The notes under the pieces: generated by a model
The model's input: the letters and a program-made list of their open reading frames with translations, nothing else
What the model was told of the DNA's origin: nothing
The model's database searches: none
Made by a program: the position numbers and the translations under genes
Assembly: GCF_000478175.1 (NCBI RefSeq)
Contig: NZ_KI515776.1
Span: forward strand, 329,451-393,450
DNA length: 64,000 bases
From: Corynebacterium sp. KPL1814
Lineage (GTDB): Bacteria > Actinomycetota > Actinomycetes > Mycobacteriales > Mycobacteriaceae
Direction: 5' to 3'
Shown here: positions 46,894 through 57,003 of the stretch, piece by piece
How the letters are laid out: every line of letters starts with the position of its first letter
How positions within the stretch are numbered: position 1 is the stretch's first letter

Positions 46894-48159
46894 ATGCGCA
46901 TCGCCATGATTTCTATGCATACCTCCCCCATTGAGCAGCCTGGCTCCGGGGATGCCGGCGGAATGAACGTCTACGTTTTAAATATTGCCTGCCAATTAGT
47001 CCAGCTTGGCGTCGAGGTAGATGTCTATACCCGCGCTACCCGCCCGAGCCACAAAGAAATCGTGGAAGTGGCCCCCAACCTGCGGGTGATCAACATCGTG
47101 GCCGGACCCTTTGAGGGGCTAGAAAAAGAAGATCTACCTACCCAGTTGGCAGCTTTTTCCGGCGGCGTGGTGCAATTTGCCAAGTGGCAGGGTAAAAAAT
47201 ATGACCTTATTCATTCCCACTATTGGCTTTCTGGCCAAGTGGGGTGGCTGCTGCGGGATCTGTGGGGCATCCCCCTCGTCCACACCGCCCACACTTTGGC
47301 CGCGGTGAAAAACGCCTACCGCACCGCCGAGGACACAGTGGAATCAGAGGCGCGGCGCATCTGCGAACAGCAATTAGTGGACAATGCAGACCTCCTCGTG
47401 GTCAATACCGATCAAGAAGCCCGCGACTTGGCCGAGCACTACGATGCCGAGCGCGATATCATTCGCGTGGTCTCCCCGGGTGCCGACGTGGGACTTTTCA
47501 CCCCTGGTACCGACCGCAACACGGAGCGCTCCCGCCGCGAGCTAGGCATCCCGCTGCATACCAAGGTCGTGGCCTTTGTGGGGCGCCTGCAGAAATTCAA
47601 GGGGCCGGAGGTGCTCATCCGCACCGCCGCGGAGCTCTGCCGCCGTGAGCCCACCCGCGATTTTCGGGTGCTCATCTGCGGTGGACCATCTGGAGCCAAT
47701 GCCTCACCGGAGGCGTATAGGGAACTGGCGCGGGAGTTGGGCGTCGAAAAGCGCGTGCGCTTTTTAGGCCCCCGCCCGCCCGAAGAGCTGGTGGGCGTGT
47801 ACCGCGCCGCCGATATTGTGGCGGTGCCCAGCTACAACGAGTCCTTTGGCCTGGTGGCGCTCGAGGCCCAGGCTTCTGGCACGCCGGTCGTCGCTGCGGC
47901 CGTGGGTGGGTTGCCCATCGCCGTCGTCGATGGTGAGACCGGCCTGCTGGTACCGTCCCACGACCCGCAGGAGTGGGCGGATTCCTTGAGCCAGCTGCTT
48001 GATGATGACGCCCGGCGCATCGCCATGGGCGAGGCCGCCGTCGCGCATGCCGCGCGCTTTAGCTGGACCAACACGGCCCGAGAGTTGACGGAGATTTATG
48101 CCGAAGCCCAGCAGATTCCCGTGCCTGACTGCCACCAACGCCGGGCGATGGGAGATTAG
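46894..48159 (+). CDS. mshA: D-inositol-3-phosphate glycosyltransferase (mycothiol synthesis)
   Basis: 421 residues, GT-B glycosyltransferase of family GT4. It joins GlcNAc from UDP-GlcNAc to inositol-3-phosphate, the first committed step of mycothiol synthesis. The N-terminal glycine loop is [17 protein letters not shown], the acceptor-site block is [14 protein letters not shown], and the C-terminal nucleotide-sugar motif is [20 protein letters not shown] (Glu-x7-Glu). ATG 46894 gives the family start [12 protein letters not shown]. Mycothiol is used by the dehydrogenase at 9.7 kb. Confidence 0.95.
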   Translation: MRIAMISMHTSPIEQPGSGDAGGMNVYVLNIACQLVQLGVEVDVYTRATRPSHKEIVEVAPNLRVINIVAGPFEGLEKEDLPTQLAAFSGGVVQFAKWQGKKYDLIHSHYWLSGQVGWLLRDLWGIPLVHTAHTLAAVKNAYRTAEDTVESEARRICEQQLVDNADLLVVNTDQEARDLAEHYDAERDIIRVVSPGADVGLFTPGTDRNTERSRRELGIPLHTKVVAFVGRLQKFKGPEVLIRTAAELCRREPTRDFRVLICGGPSGANASPEAYRELARELGVEKRVRFLGPRPPEELVGVYRAADIVAVPSYNESFGLVALEAQASGTPVVAAAVGGLPIAVVDGETGLLVPSHDPQEWADSLSQLLDDDARRIAMGEAAVAHAARFSWTNTARELTEIYAEAQQIPVPDCHQRRAMGD

Positions 48160-48200
48160 CTTCACTGACGCGCCGGGCGGTTTCGTGGCATGCTGGAGGC

Positions 48201-48947
48201 ATGACTAACGGAAAACTGATTCTTCTTCGTCACGGCCAATCCACCTGGAATGAATCCAACCAATTTACCGGTTGGGTCGATGTTGATCTGACAGAAAAGG
48301 GCGAGGCAGAGGCCAAGCGCGGCGGCGAGCTGCTCGCGCACGAAGGCATCCTGCCCAACGTGCTGTACACCTCGTTGCTGCGCCGCGCCATCCGCACCGC
48401 CAATATCGCGCTGGACGCAGCCGACCGCCACTGGATCCCGGTCATCCGCAACTGGCGCCTCAATGAGCGCCACTACGGTGCGCTGCAGGGCCTGAACAAG
48501 GCCGAAACCAAGGAAGAATATGGCGAGGACCAGTTCATGGCATGGCGCCGTTCCTATGACACGCGCCCGCCCGAGCTTGCCGATGACGCCGAGTACTCCC
48601 AGGCCAACGACCCCCGCTACGCGGACTTGGACAAGGTCCCACAGACGGAGTGCCTGAAGGACGTTGTCGAGCGCTTCGTGCCCTACTTCGAGGAAGAGAT
48701 CCTGCCGCGGGCCAAGAAGGGCGAGTCCGTCATGATCGCAGCGCACGGCAACTCCCTGCGCGCGTTGGTCAAGCACCTCGATGGCATTTCCGATGATGAC
48801 ATCGCAGGGCTGAATATTCCGACCGGTATCCCGCTGGTCTACGAGATTGCGGAGGATGGCTCCGTGGTCAACGAGGGCGGCACCTACCTAGACCCAGAGG
48901 CCGCCGAGGCCGGGGCCGCTGCCGTCGCCGCGCAGGGTGGCAAGTAA
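48201..48947 (+). CDS. gpmA: 2,3-bisphosphoglycerate-dependent phosphoglycerate mutase
   Basis: 248 residues. Glycolytic interconversion of 3- and 2-phosphoglycerate. The phosphohistidine motif is [20 protein letters not shown], the catalytic glutamate region is [15 protein letters not shown], and the second histidine is in [16 protein letters not shown]. It lies 41 bases after mshA. Its 3' end is followed by a hairpin that overlaps the senX3 ribosome-binding site. Confidence 0.96.
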   Translation: MTNGKLILLRHGQSTWNESNQFTGWVDVDLTEKGEAEAKRGGELLAHEGILPNVLYTSLLRRAIRTANIALDAADRHWIPVIRNWRLNERHYGALQGLNKAETKEEYGEDQFMAWRRSYDTRPPELADDAEYSQANDPRYADLDKVPQTECLKDVVERFVPYFEEEILPRAKKGESVMIAAHGNSLRALVKHLDGISDDDIAGLNIPTGIPLVYEIAEDGSVVNEGGTYLDPEAAEAGAAAVAAQGGK

Positions 48948-48962
48948 CCTACCGCTGCATAT

Positions 48963-48993
48963 AAGTCCCTGGGGAGGTGCTCCCTGGGGACTT
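48963..48993 (+). terminator. Hairpin after gpmA that covers the senX3 ribosome-binding site
   Basis: AAGTCCC (48963-48969) pairs with GGGACTT (48987-48993); inside, GGGAG (48972-48976) pairs with CTCCC (48980-48984). Only TTTC follows, so termination is probably partial. The GGGGA used by senX3 (48986-48990) is in the 3' arm. Confidence 0.6.
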
Positions 48994-48997
48994 TCTA

Positions 48998-50278
48998 ATG
49001 GTTAGGCTTAAAGACGTGGAATTAATTTTTGTCTTTCTCGCGGGGGTGCTCGCCTGCGCGGTGGCGCTGCCATTAATTTCCCGGGTGCGCGAGCGCATGG
49101 CACGCCGCCATCGCGCCAGCGATGCCCAGGCAAACCAGGTCACTACCGTGAGCCAAGGCCTGCATCTTGCGGTTCAAGGCTCTCCCACGGCGCTGACGGT
49201 GCTCGATAGAAATCAGGAAATCATCCTGTCCAATCCCGCGGCGCACGAGATGTCCGTGGTCCACGATCGCGCCGTCAATCCGGAGATTTGGAAGACCGCG
49301 GAGCAGGTCTTTGAGGATAAGGAAACCCGCACCGTGGACCTGGCCATCCCTAAGCGCCGCACCGGGCACCGCGTCACGCAGATCAAGGCCGTTATCAAGC
49401 CGCTGACGCTGAACGATAGCCGCTTTATCATCATCTACGGCACCGATGAGAGCGAAAACGTGCGCATGGAATCCGCGCGCCGCGATTTCGTGGCCAACGT
49501 CTCCCACGAGCTGAAAACCCCGGTGGGTGGCATCGCGCTGCTGGCAGAGGCCCTGCTCCAGGATCCAGAGGATCCAGAGCACGTGAAGTACTTCGGTACC
49601 AAAGTGCAAAAAGAGGCCAACCGCATGGCGGATATGGTCAGCGAGCTCATCTCCCTGTCCAAGCTGCAGGGTGCCGAAGCGCTACCGGAGATGGAACCGC
49701 TCTACGTAGACGATCTCATTGGCGAGGCTATTTCGCGCAACCAGCTCGCAGCAGACGCGCACTCCATTAAATTGACCCAAGGGCCTTCAGAAGGCGTGCA
49801 GGTCAACGGCGACCGTTCCCTTTTGGTAACGGCACTATCCAACCTCATTTCCAACGCGATTAATTATTCGCCGGAGGAATTGCCGGTCTCCGTCTCGCAG
49901 AAAGTGGTGGGGGATGACGTCGTGCTTATCCGGGTAACGGACCGCGGCATAGGCATCCCGCCGGAGCATCAAAAGCGCGTCTTCGAGCGCTTTTTCCGCG
50001 TTGACCAAGCCCGGTCGCGGCAGACGGGAGGCACTGGCCTAGGATTAGCAATTGTCAAACACGTGGTGGCCAACCACGGGGGCAATATCAAGCTGTGGTC
50101 GCGCCCGGGCACGGGCTCTACTTTCACCATCGAGTTGCCCCTATATAAGGAAAAGAAGCCAGCGCACGAGGCTGACTTGCAGGATAATGAAGACAAGGAA
50201 TCCGTCGATGCGGCGGCTCCTGGGCTTCAGCGTGCAGTAGCACGCGTTGCAGCACGTCGAAAGGATAAAGCACAATGA
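48998..50278 (+). CDS. senX3: Sensor histidine kinase SenX3-like (phosphate two-component system)
   Basis: 426 residues. One N-terminal membrane segment (VELIFVFLAGVLACAVALPL) leads to a PAS-like domain (LTVLDRNQEIILSNPAAHE), the phosphorylated histidine block FVANVSHELKTPVGGIALL, then N box SNLISNAINYS and G boxes DRGIGIPPEHQKRVF and GGTGLGLAIVKHV. Only one membrane segment and no extracytoplasmic sensor is the SenX3/PhoR type. ATG 48998 is taken because GGGGA lies eight bases upstream, but that motif is within a hairpin. It overlaps regX3 by ATGA. Confidence 0.93.
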   Translation: MVRLKDVELIFVFLAGVLACAVALPLISRVRERMARRHRASDAQANQVTTVSQGLHLAVQGSPTALTVLDRNQEIILSNPAAHEMSVVHDRAVNPEIWKTAEQVFEDKETRTVDLAIPKRRTGHRVTQIKAVIKPLTLNDSRFIIIYGTDESENVRMESARRDFVANVSHELKTPVGGIALLAEALLQDPEDPEHVKYFGTKVQKEANRMADMVSELISLSKLQGAEALPEMEPLYVDDLIGEAISRNQLAADAHSIKLTQGPSEGVQVNGDRSLLVTALSNLISNAINYSPEELPVSVSQKVVGDDVVLIRVTDRGIGIPPEHQKRVFERFFRVDQARSRQTGGTGLGLAIVKHVVANHGGNIKLWSRPGTGSTFTIELPLYKEKKPAHEADLQDNEDKESVDAAAPGLQRAVARVAARRKDKAQ

Positions 50279-50985
50279 CCACCATTCTCATCGTGGAAGA
50301 TGAAGAGTCGCTGGCCGATCCGCTGGCATTCTTACTCCGCAAGGAAGGTTTCGAGCCGATTATCGCCCTCGATGGCCCATCCGCGCTGGAGAAATTCGCC
50401 GAAAATGACATCGACATCGTGCTGCTTGATCTCATGCTGCCCGGCATGTCTGGCACCGACGTGTGCAAGCAGCTGCGCGCCACCTCCTCCGTGCCGGTCA
50501 TCATGGTCACCGCGCGCGATGCGGAAATCGACAAGGTCGTGGGCCTAGAGCTGGGCGCGGATGATTACGTCACCAAACCGTATTCCTCCCGCGAGCTCAT
50601 CGCCCGCATCCGCGCCGTGCTACGCCGCGGCAACGATCGGTCCTCCCGCGCGGATGCCGCGGAGAGCAGCGAGGTAGAAGACGAGCAGATCCTGTCCGGC
50701 GGCCGCGTGAAAATGGATGTGGAGCGCCACATCGTCACCGTGGCAGACGAGCCGGTGGCCATGCCACTCAAGGAGTTTGACCTGCTGGAATACCTCCTGC
50801 GCAATGCCGGGCGCGTGCTGACCCGCGGCCAGCTCATCGATCGCATTTGGGGTGCGGATTACGTGGGTGATACTAAGACGCTAGACGTGCACATCAAGCG
50901 CCTGCGCACCAAGATTGAGGAGCACCCCTCCCGCCCGAAGCACCTGGTGACGGTGCGCGGGCTGGGCTATAAATTCGAGCTCTAG
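50275..50985 (+). CDS. regX3: Response regulator RegX3-like
   Basis: 236 residues, OmpR/PhoB class. The receiver has the acidic pair VEDEESL, phosphoacceptor LLDLMLPGMSG and lysine KPYSSRELIARIRAVL; the winged-helix DNA-binding domain ends GRVLTRGQLIDRIWG and TVRGLGYKFEL. Translationally coupled to senX3 through the ATGA overlap. The next + strand gene is an exopolyphosphatase, in keeping with phosphate control. Confidence 0.95.
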   Translation: MTTILIVEDEESLADPLAFLLRKEGFEPIIALDGPSALEKFAENDIDIVLLDLMLPGMSGTDVCKQLRATSSVPVIMVTARDAEIDKVVGLELGADDYVTKPYSSRELIARIRAVLRRGNDRSSRADAAESSEVEDEQILSGGRVKMDVERHIVTVADEPVAMPLKEFDLLEYLLRNAGRVLTRGQLIDRIWGADYVGDTKTLDVHIKRLRTKIEEHPSRPKHLVTVRGLGYKFEL

Positions 50986-51017
50986 CACCGGCCAGCGCTC
51001 GCGCGCCGGCCAAAACT

Positions 51018-51917
51018 CTAATACCAGCCGGCCTTGATGCTGGCTGGGTGCTGGGTGAGCTGTACGCCGTGCTCGGCGGCTTCTGCGCGGGCCTGGCACT
51101 GTGCGGCCAAAATATCGTAGCTTTCGCGCCCCATGAGCGCGACGAGCTCGTCTTCGTGCGATTGCCACATTGGCAGCGGATTGGCGTGGCAGGCGCTATC
51201 GGTAGAGCAGTACCAATCAAAGTCTTCGCCGCCATTGCCCCAACCGCGGCGGTCATATTCGCCGATGGTGGTGCGTAAAATCTCCTGCCCGTCGGGGCGC
51301 TCCTCGTAGTCCTCATAGCGCCGCAGTGGCAGCTGCCAGCATACTTCCGGCTTGACCACCGTCAGCTCCTCGCCGCTATCTACAGCCCACTGGTGCAGCG
51401 CGCAGCCAGTCCCCGTTTCCCAGCCGGCGCGATTGGCAAAGATGCAGGCGCCATCCACGATGGGGGTTTTCAGCGCCGGTTCGGGCTTACCGTCCTCGCC
51501 ATCGAGCTCGTCCCATTCCAGCCAGGGCTCTAACTCATCGGTATTTTCTTGCGCCAGGAACTCATCTACCCCCGCTGGGCGCAGCTGCCAGTAGCGCGCG
51601 GGCATGCGGGAGACGGCATCGTAAAGCTGGTCCCGGTCTTGTTCATCGGCCATATATGCACCGTGCACGCAGCAGCCCACATCGGGCTGGCTCTTGTCGA
51701 TGCCCCTGCACGCCGACGTGCCAAATTGGCAGCTGTAGTGCGATTCCACCCACGTCAGATCGATGGAAAAGACGTGGTAAGGGTCGTTTGGGTTGGTAAA
51801 TTCGAACCACTCCCGCGGAAAATCTGGGGCCTCTTCGTGCCCGGCTTTAATCGATGCCGCCGCTGGCGAGCTCGCGGGAAAACCTAGGTAAACGGTGTCA
51901 GATTTTGGGCGATTCAC
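51018..51917 (-). CDS. Conserved actinobacterial protein with a cysteine cluster
   Basis: 299 residues, cytoplasmic by appearance. The conserved core has [23 protein letters not shown] and later cysteines ([36 protein letters not shown]), spaced as in DUF3109/YkgJ-like metal or iron-sulfur proteins. Metal binding is inferred. It is a regular neighbour of regX3 and ppx in this genus. Function unknown. Confidence 0.78.
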   Translation of the reverse strand: MNRPKSDTVYLGFPASSPAAASIKAGHEEAPDFPREWFEFTNPNDPYHVFSIDLTWVESHYSCQFGTSACRGIDKSQPDVGCCVHGAYMADEQDRDQLYDAVSRMPARYWQLRPAGVDEFLAQENTDELEPWLEWDELDGEDGKPEPALKTPIVDGACIFANRAGWETGTGCALHQWAVDSGEELTVVKPEVCWQLPLRRYEDYEERPDGQEILRTTIGEYDRRGWGNGGEDFDWYCSTDSACHANPLPMWQSHEDELVALMGRESYDILAAQCQARAEAAEHGVQLTQHPASIKAGWY

Positions 51918-51944
51918 ACCTAACCACGGTAGACCTACTACGCT

Positions 51945-52880
51945 ATGGGTGTGCGATTAGGTGTATTAGACGTCGGAAGTAATACCGTCCACCTCGTTGC
52001 GGTCGATGCCGCAATGGGGGGACGGCCTACTCCGATGAGCGATTGGAAGACCCCACTCCGGCTGGTAGAACAGCTGGATAAGAAGGGAAACATCCACGAA
52101 AAGGGCCTGAAAAAGCTCGTTTCCGCCGTGGGTGAGGCAAGTGAGCTGGGTGACAAACTCGGGTGCTCCGAATTCATCGCCTTCGCGACCTCCGCGGTCC
52201 GCTCTGCCCCTAACTCTGAAGAGGTACTCGATGAGGTGGAAAAGCAGACCGGCGTGCGCCTGCAGATCCTCTCGGGCGTGGAGGAAGCACAGCTTACCTT
52301 CCTCGCTGCCCGCCGCTGGTACGGCTGGTCCGCCGGGCGCATCACCAACTTGGACATCGGCGGTGGCTCCCTAGAGCTATCCACCGGTACCGATGAACAC
52401 CCTGACCTGGCTTTCTCGCTCGATCTGGGCGCAGGGCGGCTGACCCACAACTGGTTCGATACCGATCCGCCGGAGAAAAAGAAGGTCAGTGCGCTGCGCG
52501 ATTTCATCGATGCGGAGCTCGAGGATGCCGTCACGCAGATGAAGGCGATGGGTCCTGCCGGCCTGGCCGTGGGTACCTCGAAAACCTTCCGTACCCTCTC
52601 GCGCCTTACCGGCGCGGCACCCTCGTCTGCAGGGCCATACGTCAAGCGCACATTGACCGCGCCGGGCCTGCGCCAGTTGATTTCATTCATCACGCGCATG
52701 ACTGCAGCAGACAGAGCGGACCTTGAGGGTGTAAGTTCGAACCGATCGCACCAAATCGTCGCCGGCGCTTTGGTTGCCGAGGCAAGCATGCGAGCTCTGG
52801 GAATCGAGAAGTTGGAAATCTGCCCATGGGCGCTGCGCGAAGGTGTTATTTTGCGCCGGACCGACAAGGGATTGGAATAG
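51945..52880 (+). CDS. ppx: Exopolyphosphatase (Ppx/GppA family)
   Basis: 311 residues, the short actinobacterial form without the C-terminal HD domain. Phosphate-binding loops are [17 protein letters not shown] and [13 protein letters not shown]; the catalytic glutamate region [12 protein letters not shown] is present. It removes terminal phosphate from polyphosphate. ATG 51945 or GTG 51951 could be the start. It lies divergent from the cysteine-cluster gene and ahead of the Ala/Lys-rich protein (9 bases). Confidence 0.92.
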   Translation: MGVRLGVLDVGSNTVHLVAVDAAMGGRPTPMSDWKTPLRLVEQLDKKGNIHEKGLKKLVSAVGEASELGDKLGCSEFIAFATSAVRSAPNSEEVLDEVEKQTGVRLQILSGVEEAQLTFLAARRWYGWSAGRITNLDIGGGSLELSTGTDEHPDLAFSLDLGAGRLTHNWFDTDPPEKKKVSALRDFIDAELEDAVTQMKAMGPAGLAVGTSKTFRTLSRLTGAAPSSAGPYVKRTLTAPGLRQLISFITRMTAADRADLEGVSSNRSHQIVAGALVAEASMRALGIEKLEICPWALREGVILRRTDKGLE

Positions 52881-52889
52881 GAAGAGATC

Positions 52890-54068
52890 ATGGCTGACGA
52901 AAAACAGTTGACCGTGGCCGAGCTGCTGGCTCGCAATAAGAAGGACCGCACGGATAAGGACGAGAAGACCTCTCGCCGCCGTCGGCGCAGCCTCGATGAA
53001 GGCGGCGTATCCGTTGCCGAGCTCACCGGTAGCCTGAAGAAGGTAAAGTCCACCCCGCCTGAGGCGAAGCACACCAACGTATCCATCGATGATGACGCCC
53101 CTGTCATCCGCGCGCCGAAGTCCAAGGACGAACAATCCGGACAGGATAAGGCTCAGCAGGCGAGCGATTCCACGGCGAAGCCGACCGGTTCCAAGCCTGC
53201 GCAAAAGCTATCCCAGCCTAAATCCACTTCCCCTAAGCCGGCCGCCGAGAAGCCTTCCGCTGGTACCCCCACCGCGTCCCCGGCCCCGAAGCAGAACGGG
53301 AAGCCGAGTGAGCCGACCGCTTCTCCCAAGCCAGCGGCGGGGTCTGCCTCGCGGCCGACGGCCAAGCCTGCCCCAGGACAGAAGGCAAACGCGCAGGCGG
53401 CAAAGAAGCCTGCGCAGTCGGAGCCAGAGGACAAGGCGAGCGCTAAGGACGCTGAGAAGAAGTCTCATCAGCCGTCCGCGGATGACACTGCGGTGATGCA
53501 GCGCATCGATAAGTCGCAGTCCTCGCAGGACAAGCGCAAGGACGCTGCTGACGCCGCTGAATCCAGCGCCAAGGAAAAGGCGGGAGCAGCTGGCGCTGCC
53601 GCCGGTGCAGGTGCTGCTGCAGCGAGCGCAGCGGGAGCGAAGGCCGACGCGAAGAACTCAGCAGGCGCCAAGGATGCTAAGGACACCAAGGACGCTGGAA
53701 CCAAGGGCAAGTCTGCCGCGCCAACGCAGAAGCCTGCGGCGACCGCGAAGAAATCCGACGATACCGGCGAGCTGTCCCAGGTGCGGGACGAGGAAGTCAC
53801 CGAAGAGCACGAGAAGCTCAACCCCATGTCCATCGTCATCATGGTGGTTGTGGGGATCGTCTTGGCGGTCGTCATCTTCAAGGGCTTTGAAGTGCTTTGG
53901 GATAACTTCCCGCGCGTCGTCGTGGCCATCTTGGCGCTCTGCGTGACCGCAATTATGGCCGGCGTTACGCATGCGCTGCGCACCGCCCGAGATGGCTTCT
54001 CCATGTCCCTTGCGGGCATTACCGGCCTCATATTGACCTTTGGGCCACTGCTTTTGGTTATGCTTTAA
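52890..54068 (+). CDS. Disordered Ala/Lys/Pro-rich protein with C-terminal membrane segments
   Basis: 392 residues. The N-terminus has the short conserved block [10 protein letters not shown] and, after an Arg run, [15 protein letters not shown]. Residues 60-290 are low complexity (Lys, Pro, Ser, Ala, Gln). Three hydrophobic segments close the protein (about 310-333, 340-360, 375-392). The N-terminal motif recurs in actinobacterial proteins beside ppx/proC, of unknown role. GAGATC lies before the ATG. Terminated by the hairpin at 54089. Confidence 0.82.
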   Translation: MADEKQLTVAELLARNKKDRTDKDEKTSRRRRRSLDEGGVSVAELTGSLKKVKSTPPEAKHTNVSIDDDAPVIRAPKSKDEQSGQDKAQQASDSTAKPTGSKPAQKLSQPKSTSPKPAAEKPSAGTPTASPAPKQNGKPSEPTASPKPAAGSASRPTAKPAPGQKANAQAAKKPAQSEPEDKASAKDAEKKSHQPSADDTAVMQRIDKSQSSQDKRKDAADAAESSAKEKAGAAGAAAGAGAAAASAAGAKADAKNSAGAKDAKDTKDAGTKGKSAAPTQKPAATAKKSDDTGELSQVRDEEVTEEHEKLNPMSIVIMVVVGIVLAVVIFKGFEVLWDNFPRVVVAILALCVTAIMAGVTHALRTARDGFSMSLAGITGLILTFGPLLLVML

Positions 54069-54088
54069 ACCAGCGACTGGCTGAGAAC

Positions 54089-54123
54089 CACCCGGCTGCT
54101 TCCTAGATGGAGGTAGCCGGGTG
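54089..54123 (+). terminator. Rho-independent terminator before proC
   Basis: CACCCGGCT (54089-54097) pairs with AGCCGGGTG (54115-54123), followed by TCGTTATTTTT. Confidence 0.8.
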
Positions 54124-54149
54124 TCGTTATTTTTGGCATGGTGGAGACT

Positions 54150-54941
54150 ATGACAAAGATTGCAATTTTAGGTGGAGGACAAATCGGTGAGGCTTTGACC
54201 TCGGGTCTTGTGGAATCGGGTTTTAATGCTTCCGATATCACGGTGACCAACCGCACCGCCTCCCGCGGTGAAGAACTCAAGAGCAACTATGGCGTTAACG
54301 TCTCGGCGGATAATGCCGCGGCGGTCGACGGCGCGGATTATATCTTCGCGTCCGTCAAGCCTTATGCCATCCTGGACCTGCTGAGTGAGATTAACCCGGC
54401 CAAGGACGCCGTGGTGGTCTCTATGGCCGCTGGGCTGACCCTGGAGGCCTTGCAGGCCGCCGCGGGCGAGGGCGTGCCGGTCGTGCGCGTCATGCCCAAT
54501 ACGCCGATGCTGGTGCGCCGCGGCATGTGCACCTGTGCTGCCGGTGAGCACGTGACCGAGGCACAGATGAACGGTGTCACGGAGCTGCTCGAGGCAGTCG
54601 GTGAGGTCGCGGTCATTCCGGAAAAGAACATCGACGCCGCCACCGCGCTGGCTGGTTCTTCCCCGGCCTACTTCTTCCTCGTGGCGGAGGCGCTTGTCGA
54701 TGCCGGAGTGCAGCTCGGCCTACCCCGCGATATCGCCGAAAAGCTCGCCGCACAGGCGGCTGCCGGCGCCGGCGATATGCTGGCCAACTCAGGCCGCTCG
54801 GCGACGCAGCTGCGCGCAGGCGTAACCTCGCCAGGCGGCACCACCGCTGCGGCCGTGCGCGAGCTGGAAGAGTCCGGATTGCGTGGCGCCTTCTACCGCG
54901 CCGCCGAGGCATGCTCCGATAAGGCCAAGGAACTGGGCTAG
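54150..54941 (+). CDS. proC: Pyrroline-5-carboxylate reductase
   Basis: 263 residues. Last step of proline synthesis, NAD(P)H-dependent. The dinucleotide loop is IAILGGGQIGEALTSGL, and the substrate/dimer region VMPNTPMLVRRGM and the C-terminal block SPGGTTAAAVRELEESG are typical. ATG 54150 follows GGAG; ATG 54138 in frame adds four residues. It is separated from the preceding gene by a terminator. Confidence 0.95.
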   Translation: MTKIAILGGGQIGEALTSGLVESGFNASDITVTNRTASRGEELKSNYGVNVSADNAAAVDGADYIFASVKPYAILDLLSEINPAKDAVVVSMAAGLTLEALQAAAGEGVPVVRVMPNTPMLVRRGMCTCAAGEHVTEAQMNGVTELLEAVGEVAVIPEKNIDAATALAGSSPAYFFLVAEALVDAGVQLGLPRDIAEKLAAQAAAGAGDMLANSGRSATQLRAGVTSPGGTTAAAVRELEESGLRGAFYRAAEACSDKAKELG

Positions 54942-55192
54942 GAGCCCGCCTAATGCGGCCCGTTCCCCGCGGTGGGGGTGTATTACCTCTTGCCACGCGG
55001 GGGACCATACGGGAGCCATGAGGCGGTTGTTACGCAGCGCTTTTGGCGGTGAACTGAACAACTGCTGTGAAAAAATTTGGCACTTGGGTCGCATTAGTCA
55101 CATGTTTCACGATAGGCTGGAACGAGCACGTGCGTGAAGTCCTGTGGGAGGGGAAGCCTACAGCGCGTAACGAGCTGAAGGGTTAGATAATT

Positions 55193-55381
55193 ATGGCAAA
55201 TGAAGAAAAAGGAACCTTTCTGACGATCGCGGAGGTCGCCGAAATCATGCGCGTCTCCAAGATGACTGTCTACCGTTTGGTTCACGCAGGCGAAATGCCG
55301 GCAGTCCGCGTCGGACGCTCTTTCCGCGTTCACGAGTCTGCCGTCAACGAGTACCTCGAGGCATCCGTTTACGGAGCGTAG
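55193..55381 (+). CDS. Small BldC/excisionase-like DNA-binding protein
   Basis: 62 residues. A winged helix-turn-helix of the MerR/excisionase type fills the protein: FLTIAEVAEIMRVSKMTVYR, then the wing VGRSFRVHESAVNEYL. This is the family of actinobacterial BldC and of recombination directionality factors. Its steady position after proC argues for a chromosomal regulator. It is followed by a terminator. Confidence 0.88.
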   Translation: MANEEKGTFLTIAEVAEIMRVSKMTVYRLVHAGEMPAVRVGRSFRVHESAVNEYLEASVYGA

Positions 55382-55399
55382 GGTCTCGCGCCTTCAAGG

Positions 55400-55447
55400 C
55401 AGCGCCCACTTCTGTTGGCCACTTTTGGTCAGCGGTGGTGGGCGCTG
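55400..55447 (+). terminator. Terminator of the BldC-like gene
   Basis: CAGCGCCCAC (55400-55409) pairs perfectly with GTGGGCGCTG (55438-55447), loop of 28 bases, then TCTCGTTTTA. Confidence 0.7.
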
Positions 55448-55497
55448 TCTCGTTTTACCGCGCGCTCCTTTTCCGCGGGTCCTCGCTGGGGTCACTT

Positions 55498-55526
55498 TTG
55501 GAGACGCGCTGGGGACTAGGTAGGAT
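55498..55526 (+). promoter_or_regulatory. Promoter of the 33-codon basic protein gene
   Basis: TTGGAG (55498-55503) is 17 bases from TAGGAT (55521-55526). Transcription would start about 55533, giving a leader of some 125 bases with GCCCGCATATGTGCGGCC as a small hairpin. Confidence 0.55.
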
Positions 55527-55656
55527 AGATCGCATTCGTGTCGGCACGCCGTGATGGCCCGCATATGTGCGGCCAAGGTGGCAAAGAGTGCACCTTTGTC
55601 GTTTCAGGCGCCGGCAGGTTCACAGTACGTACTAAAAGAAAGTGAGGACGCCTGTT

Positions 55657-55758
55657 ATGGGTTCTGTCATCAAGAAGCGCCGCAAGCGCATGTCCAAGAA
55701 GAAGCACCGCAAGATGCTGCGCCGCACCCGCGTGCAGCGTCGTAAGTTGGGTAAGTAA
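55657..55758 (+). CDS. Tiny basic ribosomal-type protein (AURKAIP1/COX24 domain, bS22-like)
   Basis: 33 residues, nearly half Lys and Arg ([20 protein letters not shown]). It matches the short actinobacterial proteins with an AURKAIP1/COX24 domain; the mycobacterial member is the ribosomal protein bS22. GTGAGGACG precedes the ATG. A strong terminator follows 18 bases after the stop. Too short to be found by length filters. Confidence 0.9.
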   Translation: MGSVIKKRRKRMSKKKHRKMLRRTRVQRRKLGK

Positions 55759-55776
55759 ACCCAACCGCCCAGGATT

Positions 55777-55809
55777 CCTCCGCACCGCGCTTTAGCGCGG
55801 CGGCGGAGG
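55777..55809 (+). terminator. Terminator of the 33-codon gene
   Basis: CCTCCGC-A-CCGCGC (55777-55790) pairs with GCGCGG-CG-GCGGAGG (55795-55809) over a TTTA loop, followed by TTTTCTGGTTTT. It may also serve the opposing HAD gene. Confidence 0.8.
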
Positions 55810-55868
55810 TTTTCTGGTTTTAGGAACGGAGCTGCGCCTATGCGGAGAGCGCTCCGCCCCGAAAGCCG

Positions 55869-56930
55869 TTACTTCCGGAAATAGCGCCAGCCGCCATAGG
55901 AAAAGGCGGCCGTGACAAGCGCTGGGAGGCCAAAGGCGCGGATGGCGCGGCGGATGGAGCGGTAGTCGCGGACGATCCAGCCGCGCTCCTCTGCGATGCG
56001 GCGCAGCTTGCGGTCCGGGTTGATGGCCACGGGGGTGCCCACCATGGTGAGCATGGGTATGTCATTGGCGGAGTCGGAGTAGGCGGTACACCGATCCAAA
56101 TCGAGGCCCTCGATGGTAGCGAGGGCGGCCACGGCGTGCTTCTTGCCTGGGCCGTGGAGGATATCGCCCACCAAGCGGCCGGTGAATTTGCCGTCTTCTA
56201 CCTCCGCGACGGTACCGAGGGCGCCGGTAAAACCGAAGCGACGCGCCAAGACCTGCGCGAGCTGGACTGGGGTAGCGGTAACCAGCCACACCTGTTGGCC
56301 GGCGGCCAGGTGCATCTCAGCGAGCTGCGTGGTGCCGGGGTACGCGCGGCGGGCGAGCGAGGCTTCGACGATTTCCTCGCAGAGATTGATGAGCTCGTCC
56401 ACGCTGCGGCCTTTGACAAACTCCAACGCCTGCGCGCGGCCATCGGCAACGTCTTTTGCATTCTCCGCGCCAGAGAGGCGGAATTTTAGTTGTTTCCAGG
56501 CCACTGGGAGTATCTCAGAGATGCGGATATAGCGCCGACGGGCGAGCCCAAAGCCGAATTCCACCAAGGAGGAACCCTGAACGAGGGTATTGTCTACGTC
56601 GAAAAAGGCGGCGGCGCCGACATCGACGGGGACGTCCGGATCCTGGTCCGTAATGCGCTGGGAACCTGCGGCGTCATAAGAACCGGAGACGGAGGCGATG
56701 CCGGAGGCGAAGTCCTCGAGCTCGAGCCCAAACTCCTCCAAAGCTGCGGCAGCGGCCGCTTCACCTGCGGCGCGCTGTTCTTCCTCGCCCAAGGGGGCCA
56801 GCGCCTGATTTTCTAAGAAGTTGCGCAGATTACCGCGCGAGGCCGTCCAATTGGCCAAAAAGTCGCGGGGAGATTCGGGGAATCCGGGGGGAGGTATAGC
56901 GGACACGAGTGGGATAAACAGCTTTCGCAA
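55869..56930 (-). CDS. HAD-IB family phosphatase (phosphoserine-phosphatase-like)
   Basis: Up to 353 residues. The HAD motifs are [13 protein letters not shown] (nucleophile Asp, residue ~112), [11 protein letters not shown] (motif II) and [15 protein letters not shown] (motif IV). An Ala/Glu-rich extension of about 100 residues precedes the domain, and the C-terminus is a short hydrophobic segment ending in basic residues. Family members include SerB-like phosphatases and lysophosphatidate-type enzymes; the substrate is not certain. The open frame starts at TTG 56930; GTG 56906 ([11 protein letters not shown]) is an alternative, and neither has a good ribosome-binding site. Confidence 0.87.
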   Translation of the reverse strand: MRKLFIPLVSAIPPPGFPESPRDFLANWTASRGNLRNFLENQALAPLGEEEQRAAGEAAAAAALEEFGLELEDFASGIASVSGSYDAAGSQRITDQDPDVPVDVGAAAFFDVDNTLVQGSSLVEFGFGLARRRYIRISEILPVAWKQLKFRLSGAENAKDVADGRAQALEFVKGRSVDELINLCEEIVEASLARRAYPGTTQLAEMHLAAGQQVWLVTATPVQLAQVLARRFGFTGALGTVAEVEDGKFTGRLVGDILHGPGKKHAVAALATIEGLDLDRCTAYSDSANDIPMLTMVGTPVAINPDRKLRRIAEERGWIVRDYRSIRRAIRAFGLPALVTAAFSYGGWRYFRK

Positions 56931-57003
56931 ACGCGGGGTGGACTAACATGTCCATAGTAAACGTTTCCCCTGTCTGCGTCCTTATGAGGAGAATCCCGCC
57001 CCT

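Larger units (their letters stand above)
55382..55656. other. Gap between the BldC-like gene and the 33-codon gene
   Basis: 275 bases holding the terminator at 55400-55447, the promoter at 55498-55526 and a leader of about 125 bases with one small hairpin. No gene seen. Confidence 0.6.

Noticed and set aside
55193..55381. Excisionase of a prophage
   Set aside because: No integrase, att repeats or phage genes nearby; the gene is part of the conserved proC-hemA backbone.
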